Shown here piece after piece: positions 58,327-64,000 of a DNA stretch of 64,000 bases (positions are counted from its first letter, which is position 1; every line of letters begins with the position of its first letter). The translations under genes were made by a program, and so were the position numbers. The DNA is from Aporrectodea caliginosa. Lineage: Eukaryota > Annelida > Clitellata > Crassiclitellata > Lumbricidae. The notes beneath the pieces are model-generated. The model made no database searches, had not been told where the DNA came from, and was given only the letters and a program-made list of their open reading frames with translations. The stretch covers positions 492,501 through 556,500 of the forward strand of contig JACEVL010000340.1 in assembly GCA_020284085.1 (NCBI GenBank). The letters are read 5' to 3'.

Positions 58327-61300
58327 TATTATTATTATTAATTTATATAATGCCCCTTCAGAGGCCTCCTGGCTGTCCCTCGCATGCGTGATGCAACTGC
58401 TCAATCCAGAAGCATTGCTTATGTCGGCCCATCTAGTTGGAACCACCTTCCGCATGAATTGCGTCTTGAGCTCCTCAGCCTTTCTCTTCCTCTGTTTCGG
58501 AAATGCCTGAAGACCATCTTATTTGTTAGAGACAGCACTGACCTGGGTCGGGGGCGCCTCTGAATCTCTGAGTGGCGCTATGCAAATGTTTAACTACAGT
58601 TACAAGGAGTGCCTACTCAGGAGCACTTCCTGCCCAACCCCAGTCGAACAAGACAGTCTTAAGGGTTGTGAAAAACAAAACCGTGTGGCGGGAATGGATG
58701 GAGCGGTGTAGGGAGACCATATTGTATTATGATGAAATAACAGTTGCCTCATTTAGTGATTAATTGGATATCGTAATTATTCGCTGTTAAGAATATCTTG
58801 TTTATTTGTTTTTCTCTGTAACTGATGATGTGATTTTTCTTTGTTTTTCAGTACATGATTTGCTTGGGGATTATATTTCTTCTACTCGTTGCTGCTGCCA
58901 TTTTGGCATTTGCCTGCAAAGACTGGGTAAGCAGATATGAAGGAGAATTCAATTTAGAACAGTAGGTTTCAGTTCTCAGGATTGTCACTGTTCCCCTTTC
59001 CTGTGAGAGAGGAAGAGGATGAGGAGGAAAAGGAGGAGGAGGAGGAAAAGAAATAGGCAAAGAAGAGAAAGAGGAAGAGGCTTAGTGTATATACATACTT
59101 TTATACATAATCATGTCATCATCATCATCAGGATCCATGGGCCGAAGGCCCGTAGGTGTCCAACGCTTGCATCGGATCCATGGGCCGAGGCCCTTTTGGA
59201 GTCCAATGCTTGCATTGGATTTCATTCGTATTTTTCTTTACGAACGGAGTATCTGCACCCATCCGTTCGACCTTCGCGCTTCTCCCTTAAAGAGAGTTCC
59301 AGGCTTAGGACTGGCTCTGATATCCACATGTGGTATCAAAGGCGGCGATGCCGCCCACGCTTGCCAGCTTTTTTCAGGGTTCCTGATAATCATGTACAGA
59401 CATACATACTTTCATGCATACATACATACATACTGATAACACTCAGGCCTATGTTCATGGCCCGGCTGCTGTAGTGGCTACCCTGGTTGATCAGATTGTG
59501 CATGGCTGCTTGGATGTCCTCAAACCTTCTTTGGTTGAATTTATTTGGCTCTGTGGTCAGATTCAAATCTGTAAGATTGATTTTTTCTGCCCTTCTCTGG
59601 TCTCTTCCTGACATCACATTCTCTACCTCTGTGGAAGATTTGAGCATTATTCTTTGATCAAGAGCTAACACTTCTTCACCATGTGAACAATGAATTTCGT
59701 ACCTGTCACCTGTTACTATCACTATGTCAGATCCGTTCTGTTCAATGATCACTTTCTACACAGGCTGCTTCTGCACTGATCCACGCTTTCATCTCCTCCA
59801 GAATCGATTTTGGAAATGCCGTCTATTCTTTTTGACTGTCTTATGTCTGCTCAATTGGGCGAACTGCTCTTTAATCCTACTTCAGGCATCATTTTTACTT
59901 CACCATATCTTTTTCTAACTATGTTCAGGCCATTTGCAAATCATGTGCAGTTTCTCATACAAGGTCTTTGTTGAACTTGATTTAATGTGCCTAAAAATGT
60001 TGTAGTTCTGTGGCTGAAGCCCTGGTTTATAGCTGACTTGACTGCTGCCTCTCGCGTTTCATTGGTGACATTATGAGAGATTTACACAAATAAAAGCTGT
60101 CTAATAACGAAACCCTTAAGTATCAGCAGATCACATTCATCTTGCACTCGTTACGCTTCTTGCCCATTGAGCTAGAAATCCAGTTTACAATATCTCTTTA
60201 TAGTTCACGAAGTATTACATTAGAACCAGCCAACTGTGACGCATGTTGGACTTCATATGAAGGCAGTGTTAAGTTGTGGGCTTTCATGGTGGTTGGTTCA
60301 AGGCTTTGGAATTCGCTGTCTCATTCTGTTCATTATGTCAGTTTTTTTATGTCATTCAGGTCCTAACTTAAGACTCCTCTTTTTCAACTACAACCATAAC
60401 CTTACTTCTGGATGCTCTGACATGTCAGAATTCTTGAAAGCTTCTCTAATTGATCATGATTGTTTAATCATGATTTGACTTGATGCAATCATTGATTGAT
60501 GCCTTGGGCATTATGGTAATGGTGCTATCAAAGTCATAAGATTGGATTAGATTAGATTGGTTGTGATAGTGGTCTGATGGCTGTAGTGGTGGTGGTCACT
60601 GATAGAGGTGGAAAAGTTTGGTAAAATATTGCCAAGTTTCTTGAGTTCATTCTGAGCAGATATCTGACCAACAGTAACTCCGACATTAGAGTCTAAATCA
60701 GTCTTGCAGTCAGCCACAAGTGAGTCATAGTTTGCACCAAACGTAGGTCGACCTATTCGGCCAAAGCTTAGTCACTTCTCCCCATGAGAACATGAAGTCT
60801 TTCAGCCCATAGGACGCCCACTTATTCACTCTGATTCTATTAGGGGTCGTCCATTAATTATGTCAACAAATAGGGGGGAGGGGTTTGGAAAAGTTTGACA
60901 GTTGTTGACAGGGGAGGGGGTTTGGTCCAAGTTGACGTCAACAAATTTTTTTTGAATAAATGGAAAAAATATGGTAAATGACTATAAAAAAAAAGGTCAT
61001 CAGGAAAAAATGTCTAAAAACCGGTCATCGGTGTTCAAATCTCTAAAAAAAGGTCATTGAGAAAAAAAGTCAGTCTGGCTACGCTGCCGGTAGGGGGTTC
61101 TGGGATTGTTGACATAATTTTTGGGGGTCCGTCAATGTTTGACAGTTGTTGACAAGGGGGGGAGGGGGTCAAAAAAGGCCTAAAATTTGTTGACATAATT
61201 AATGGACGACCCCTTAACCCTAATAAGATCATCTTGTTGGCATGTGCTTCAATCATTGGCTTTTCCCTGGATTACATCAGGGAGCTCTGTGGTCCAGTTT

Positions 61301-61625
61301 CAAATCAACCTGGTTGGTCATCACTGTGCTGTGCTGGCCATGGCGAAATGCAGGTGCCGCAATACGGCACGTAAACTTGAGCGCATCATGCCTTCTCATG
61401 TACTGGACCGTCCTCCTGGAACAGTCTGCCACTGCACTTATGTACTGTTACACTAAACCCTGTGCAGCAAACATTCTCAAACTGTCATGAAACGTACTTG
61501 TTCAGATCAGACATATAGCCATGTGTGCAGTGCTTTTGTGAGGTACCTAAAAGGCATTATATTAAGTGTCTTCATACAGAGCTACAGGATGGGATGATTA
61601 TGATGATGACGATGATGATGATGAC

Positions 61626-61669
<44 letters not shown>

Positions 61670-62587
61670 CGATGACGATAACTTGGGAAAGAAATTTTTT
61701 ATGCTACTAATCGTCGTGTGTGATGTTGTGCCAAATAGTTAAGCTGTTTTGTTGTTTACTCTTTTTGTTTTCTATTTGAATTCTTTATATGCCAGGACCA
61801 CTCAATTGTACAGCAATGGCTATCCGTATCAGATGGTACTACTGCTCAGGTGGCCCTACGGGTTGTTAAGACCCCATTGTGCAACCGAAAGTAAAACCAT
61901 TACTTGTGTATTGGTTTAAAATGTTTGTATATTTTGTTAAGTTCTTCTTGACTGGTTGCCAAATAAATGATTTTATTTAATTTGATGTTTACAGTTAAAG
62001 GAACAGATAATAGCTTCAAGTTTACGTGACATCATCCCAAAGTACCGAGATGACCCGGACCTTCAGAACCTGATTGACTGGGTCCAGAGTGAATGGGTGA
62101 GCAACTTCCACTACTAATCTCTCTTACCGTCCTACTGATCTTTGACTACAGTGCAGCATACTTTTGATGCTGCTTTGCAAGGTTAATTGGTGCCATGTTG
62201 CAACTCAGTTGCAAAGGATACTAAGTACCATGATGTAACTCAGTTGCATTGCTATTTGTTTATTATTAAAATTATGCTAATTTATGATTTCAACTGTAGG
62301 CTGTCTGTCTGTCATAGCAAACTGATCTCTACAGCATTGACCTGATTACAACTTGTTTTTGGAGCGCCATTGATTGATGCTTTGTACATTGGACAACAGA
62401 AGTTACTAATTAGAAGTTATATTACTGTGCTTTACTTGACTTTACAATGCCATCGTTTCTGTTTCAGTTGCTCTGCTGTGGTATGAACAGCTACTCCGAC
62501 TGGGATCTGAATATATACTTCAACTGTTCCTCTCCTGGAGCAGAAGCCTGTGGTGTTCCGTTCTCCTGCTGTGTTCCCGATCCCCTT
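51505..62587 (+). CDS. TspanC8 tetraspanin (TSPAN5/14/17-like), exons 1-5, 3' end beyond window
   Basis: Five exons join in phase 0: 51505-51618, 56365-56559, 58852-58926, 61995-62096 and 62468-62587. They give 202 residues. TM1 spans the first junction (IIKYFLFGFNVIFW then LIGCTLIAIGIWAV). TM2 holds GCIIFVIGFFGCVGALREN, with the tetraspanin GCxGALREN motif. TM3 is YMICLGIIFLLLVAAAILAF. The large loop contains DDPDLQNLIDWVQSEW, CCG, DWDLNIYFNCSS and EACGVPFSCC. Extra loop cysteines and the WDLNIYFNC and CGVPFSCC strings mark the TspanC8 group, which escorts ADAM10 to the cell surface and so influences Notch cleavage. That function is inferred from the family. The remaining loop cysteines and TM4 must lie past 64000. 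Introns carry many repeats: a 2.8-kb fold-back in intron 1, LINE tails in introns 1-2, and a hAT in intron 5. The start Met fits the family length before TM1. Confidence 0.93.
52934..53283 (-). pseudogene. CXC (tesmin/TSO1-like) domain coding remnant
   Basis: The frame reads LPSLPPTCDALVLHTLRAIY, then QGGHVCGQAESIITDTPSPA, HWGWTKRGEVWTPQW, and a cysteine cluster CGCKEGCTSNICSCKCAG then VPCTLKC. The CxCxxxCxxxxCxC pattern is that of CXC/CRC domains. The LPPT.DAL..H..RA.YQ...W.. prefix followed by CXC recurs in many invertebrate repeat-encoded proteins (recollection, not searched). It sits in the left arm of the fold-back element, so it is probably element-encoded. No start or upstream exons are visible. 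Confidence 0.7.
53284..53568 (-). mobile_element. tRNA-derived SINE, minus orientation, inside the fold-back arm
   Basis: The reverse complement of the right end gives GTTAGCTACATTGGTAAGAG (A box) and GCGGTTCGGTTCCCC (B box). The body TTCACCACCGCTCGCCCG matches 63055 and 44390. Comparison with the intact right arm shows it is an insertion. Confidence 0.8.
53741..53990 (+). repeat. Minisatellite of about 27-30 bp units
   Basis: GATGTCGCCTATGGAGAGGC and TCTGGAT units repeat about nine times with small changes. It forms the loop of the fold-back element. Confidence 0.9.
54027..54207 (+). pseudogene. Second, inverted copy of the CXC-protein segment, truncated
   Basis: Encodes TPLLSLPPTCDALVLHTLRA, then ICQGGHVCGQADSIITDMPS and SAHWR-stop. 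It is the mirror copy of 53283-53110 but lacks the cysteine cluster. Beyond the break it joins the outer arm sequence (CCTTAGATTCGTG). Confidence 0.8.
54727..55242. mobile_element. TIR element with arrayed GGACATTATCCCCC ends, 9-bp TSD
   Basis: The left end has three tandem GGACATTATCCCCCC motifs (54733-54785). The right end has five in inverse orientation (55153-55234). CTTGAACCT is duplicated at 54718-54726 and 55243-55251. The AT-rich interior includes a CAATGCAGCTTCTATTTACG unit like the core of 48115-48599. It is non-coding. It abuts the outer end of the fold-back element. Confidence 0.8.
55397..55625 (+). mobile_element. tRNA-derived SINE with LINE-like 3' tail
   Basis: The head GAGGCGCGGTGGTGTAGGGG and GCGGGTTCGAATCC is followed by CCCTGGGCAAGTCCTTCACT. 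It then ends GGAGCGCCTCTTAGTAGAAA, GAAAGGGCGCTATAA and (ATAC)n. The end equals the LINE 3' tail found elsewhere in the window. It is sister to 15312-15500. Confidence 0.88.
55985..56165 (-). mobile_element. LINE 3' tail, minus orientation
   Basis: TTGTATTGTATTGTATTTGA is the reversed tail, then ATTTATAAAGCG and CAGAAGCGCTCCCAGTGCGA. No RT codons are clear. Confidence 0.55.
56262..56364 (+). repeat. Tandem repeat carrying multiple 3' splice-site copies
   Basis: TGATTGTTTTAGTTGATTGA-type units repeat about six times and end at the exon-2 acceptor of the tetraspanin gene. Several copies contain TTTTAG. Using the upstream ones appears to bring in-frame TGA or TAA codons. Confidence 0.8.
56365..56559 (+). 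CDS. Tetraspanin coding exon 2 (rest of TM1, small loop, TM2)
   Basis: 65 codons starting LIGCTLIAIGIW. It includes two NxS/T sequons in the small loop (NAS, and NQ-free neighbours) and FDPVSLLLVAGC leading into TM2. The donor is CTG|GTAAGG. The acceptor TTGTTTTAG is embedded in a tandem repeat that contains several copies of itself. Confidence 0.92.
56650..57021 (+). mobile_element. LINE 3' end with (TGAA)n tail
   Basis: The frame at 56710-56958 reads RAFSVAGPMIWNGLPLELRL then FLTKLKTVLFGRVGVGSASD. The GGGAGCGCCTCTGACTAG, GGGCGCTATATAAATG and TGAATGAA tail follows. It is one of the best-preserved LINE ends here, in tetraspanin intron 2. Confidence 0.92.
57546..57815 (-). mobile_element. tRNA-derived SINE, minus orientation
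   Basis: TAACTGTATGGCAGCCATGC and AAGGCGCCCATCTGTCC match 14980-15015. GGGAATCGATCCCGCATCC is a reverse B box, and GTGTTACCATTACCCATAAC the reverse A-box region. Confidence 0.75.
58292..58342 (+). repeat. (ATT)n microsatellite
   Basis: TTATTATTATT run with one interruption, at the 5' border of the next LINE fragment. Confidence 0.9.
58350..58600 (+). mobile_element. LINE 3' end (second subfamily)
   Basis: The decayed frame includes RSIAYVGPSSWNHLPHELRL and LFRKCLKTILFVRDSTDLG. The tail is GGGGGCGCCTCTGAATCTC then GTGGCGCTATGCAAATG. Same subfamily as 42970-43140 (minus). Confidence 0.85.
58852..58926 (+). CDS. Tetraspanin coding exon 3 (TM3)
   Basis: 25 codons ending AFACKDW. The acceptor is TTGTTTTTCAG and the donor TGG|GTAAGC. 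It is too short for an ORF scan. Confidence 0.9.
59004..59090 (+). repeat. Purine-rich GAGGAAAG tract
   Basis: Irregular GAGGAG and GGAAAG repeats. The Arg/Lys ORF across it is an artefact. Confidence 0.8.
59130..59217 (+). repeat. Tandem duplication of about 42 bp
   Basis: GGATCCATGGGCCGAAGGCC and GGATCCATGGGCCGAGGCCC begin two successive copies. Each runs on to a GTCCAA(C/T)GCTTGCAT segment. Confidence 0.75.
59430..59752 (-). CDS. Hypothetical ORF of unknown origin
   Basis: A minus-strand frame reads EQNGSDIVIVTGDRYEIHCS, HGEEVLALDQRIMLKSSTEV, ENVMSGRDQRRAEKINLTDL, NLTTEPNKFNQRRFEDIQAA. Composition is protein-like (balanced charge, no simple repeat), unlike most ORFs here. I do not recognise it. 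It may be a fragment of a retroelement polyprotein or a gene exon antisense in tetraspanin intron 3. Confidence 0.35.
60140..60400 (+). pseudogene. LINE RT C-terminal relic
   Basis: The frame gives KLWAFMVVGSRLWNSLSHSV then HYVSFFMSFRS, the decayed F.V.G.RLWNSL..S.. signature of LINE RT C-termini. It is preceded by LPIELEIQFTISL. Confidence 0.75.
60843..61213. mobile_element. PIF/Harbinger-like MITE, 371 bp, TTA TSD
   Basis: The left end GGGGTCGTCCATTAATTATG is the exact inverse of the right end; the arms extend about 27 bp to TTGTTGACATAATT. TTA flanks both sides (60840-60842 and 61214-61216), as expected for the 3-bp TWA target of PIF/Harbinger. A second inner inverted pair (GTTTGACAGTTGTTGACA) lies close to each end. 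Confidence 0.8.
61606..61682 (+). repeat. (GAT)n microsatellite
   Basis: GATGAT and GACGAT repeats of about 75 bp. The poly-Met ORF is an artefact. Confidence 0.92.
61995..62096 (+). CDS. Tetraspanin coding exon 4 (large loop, first half)
   Basis: 34 codons: LKEQIIASSLRDIIPKYRDD, then PDLQNLIDWVQSEW. The acceptor is GATGTTTACAG and the donor TGG|GTGAGC. YRDDxDLQNLID is typical of TSPAN5/14/17. Confidence 0.92.
62468..62587 (+). CDS. Tetraspanin coding exon 5 (CCG and cysteine-rich loop)
   Basis: 40 codons from LLCCGMNSYSDWDLNIYFNC to CGVPFSCCVPDPL. The acceptor is CTGTTTCAG and the donor CTT|GTAAAC. Six of the expected eight loop cysteines are in this exon. Confidence 0.92.
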
Positions 62588-62635
62588 GTAAACCTACTAC
62601 TGTCATAATGAGATTTAAGTTTACCTTCTTTACTT

Positions 62636-62660
62636 GGAGGTGCTTGGTAATAGTGTAGTG
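62636..62660 (+). mobile_element. 5' part of a tRNA-like SINE, split by a hAT element
   Basis: GGTGCTTGGTAATAGTGTAG matches the 5' end of the SINE at 8245. The rest resumes at 63907 after the hAT insertion. Confidence 0.7.
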
Positions 62661-63906
62661 CAGGTTTCCCAAACTGTGGGTCGCGACCCACTGGTGGGTC
62701 GCGAGCCAATTTTTGGGTCGCGAAAAGTTTTTGAAATGTGATTTTTATATAGGCCTATATAAAAATATAAAAATTATAAAAAATGGGAAAGTGAAAAAGT
62801 GAAAAAATTGAAAATGGTAAAAAAATTAAGGCACATAATATACGCATATATAGCCTACGGAATTCTGGATTCGACAACGTCCACAGTGAAACCTTGGATA
62901 GGCAATCGGCGGCAGCTCAGTGTTCTCATCTAGCGACAATAGAGTAGGCCCTACATCTAACTCGAGAAATTTAAATGTAAAATATTCGCTTTTTTCTGTA
63001 GCGAACGTATGTATATGGACCTTCTCATATTCAATGGATTGATCGGGTGAGATCCGTCACCACCGATCGCCCGTTTGAATGGACGCCGCGCCATTTAGTA
63101 TCCCCATGCAAGGACCGTGCTTGCCCGAGGTTTAAATCTATGAAAATTACCCAGCATCGGGAAGTTAGCTGCAATTCACATGCTCTTTTTCATAGAGGCG
63201 CATGAGACGAACCCTACGCTCTTACCAATGAGGCGAACTGGGCCATTGAGAACCTACTAGTACGTGACTGTACGTCCTCGAGTTATATGCATGCTATAGT
63301 TTTTAGATGGCAACACATTTTCATTGCTAGAGATTGTTAGAACTTCTCATCAGCATGTTTAGGAACGCCCAACGTCTATCGGATACAGCAGTGTGTGTGC
63401 CAGCTTCAAAGCGATCTCTCGTCATCAGCGTTACTCGCATTGTTTTTTTATTGTCATCGGATTTTCGTGGAATGGAGATGAAGAAGATCCCGGCCGAAGT
63501 GTGTTCTTTGCTGTGAAATAGGCTACTTGCAAACGAAAGCATGTTCCCAAACAAATGGCGCCGGTTTATTGAGACGAAGCATCGCGATTAGAAAACCAGC
63601 ACTTTAATTTTTCGGAATCAAAACTAAATTTCGAAACAAGCTGCAAGTGTCGAAGTCCTTGCTTGCGTCTAAAAGTAACTTGCACTGACGTGACGTCAAT
63701 GCCATCATCAATTGTAGCCTAACCGGCAACAATCGCACTCTTCACACTAGCCTCACTTAGTATGAGAAATTATGTTCATTAATAAATAAAAATATTTTTG
63801 TTTGTTTTTAGAACTTTGGTGTCCAGTAACAGTAAGGCTATATGGGTCGCGATAGATTTTCGTTCTAAAAATTGGGTCGCGGTGCTAAAAAGTTTGGGAA
63901 GCACTG
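62661..63906. mobile_element. hAT-like non-autonomous element, 1246 bp, 8-bp TSD
   Basis: The left end CAGGTTTCCCAAACTGTGGG with GTCGCGACCCACTGGTGG is inverse to the right end (AAAAAGTTTGGGAAGCACTG, preceded by GGGTCGCGGTGC). GTGTAGTG is duplicated at 62653-62660 and 63907-63914. The CAG..TTCCCAAAC and GGGTCGCGACCC ends are typical of Charlie/Zaphod-like hAT families. Another SINE is nested inside. There is no transposase ORF. Confidence 0.93.
63000..63250 (-). mobile_element. tRNA-derived SINE, minus orientation, nested in hAT element
   Basis: TGGATTGATCGGGTGAGATC, TCACCACCGATCGCCCG and GACGCCGCGCCATTTAG match 53330-53405. The right end CTCTTACCAATGAGGCGAAC is the reverse A box. Confidence 0.85.
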
Positions 63907-64000
63907 GTGTAGTGGTTAGCATGCTGGACTGTCAATCAAGAGGTCGGGGTTCAAATCCATGCCAGAGCAGAAATTTGAGTTGAGATTTCTGCTTCAACTG
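63907..64000 (+). mobile_element. Remainder of the split tRNA-like SINE (cut by window end)
   Basis: GTGTAGTGGTTAGCATGCTG, CTGTCAATCAAGAGG and GGGGTTCAAATCCATGCC reproduce the A box, anticodon-like loop and B box of the SINE at 8245. Confidence 0.85.

Noticed and set aside
61202..61490. ORFs of 84 and 82 residues after the Harbinger-like MITE
   Set aside because: Both frames are open by chance or are LINE relics; no confident RT motif was seen.

Overview
This is a eukaryotic, almost certainly animal, window. It has GT-AG introns, low gene density, long pure microsatellites, tRNA-derived SINEs, many 5'-truncated LINE tails, and a large set of cut-and-paste transposons whose target-site duplications (TSDs) can still be read. 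The gene families (a TspanC8 tetraspanin, a NEMO/optineurin-like ubiquitin-binding adaptor, a class A peptide GPCR) and the repeat style suggest a marine invertebrate such as an echinoderm, hemichordate or lophotrochozoan. I cannot fix the phylum. The palindromic 8-mer TAGGCCTA recurs throughout.

Genes, left to right. (1) 5024-6292 (+): an intronless-looking class A GPCR of 422 residues. (2) 19340-19618 (+): a single exon or fragment resembling the N-terminus of a NAT16-like GNAT acetyltransferase. (3) 26191-26410 and 27135-27824 (+): the last two coding exons of a gene I do not recognise. (4) 39022 down to 33329 (-): a complete seven-exon coding region of 619 residues. It is coiled coil, with a UBAN-type ubiquitin-binding motif and a C-terminal C2HC zinc finger, i.e. 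NEMO/optineurin family. (5) 51505 to 62587 and beyond the window (+): the first five coding exons of a TspanC8 tetraspanin (TSPAN5/14/17 type, partners of ADAM10).

The rest is mainly mobile DNA. Six short hAT-type MITEs share a CAGTGGCGTA-like end and have 8-bp TSDs (18766, 26666, 27940, 30021, 42217, 46024). Longer hAT-like elements lie at 8072-9965, 17668-18994 and 62661-63906. There is also a piggyBac-like element (49887-50918), a mariner relic (43167-44211), a PIF/Harbinger-like MITE (60843-61213) and several unclassified TIR elements (21212-23448, 23731-25696, 28569-29261, 48115-48599, 54727-55242). Many are nested. A CR1/L2-like LINE (20955-25855, minus) is split by two DNA transposons. 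A hAT element sits inside a SINE and itself carries another SINE.

The most unusual object is at 51890-54690, inside intron 1 of the tetraspanin gene. It is a fold-back element whose arms carry tandem units of about 150 bp plus inverted copies of a CXC (tesmin/TSO1-like) coding segment, with a minisatellite in its loop. Directly beside it is an element whose ends are inverted arrays of a GGACATTATCCCCC motif. The genes do not form a pathway; each looks like an independent locus in repeat-rich DNA.
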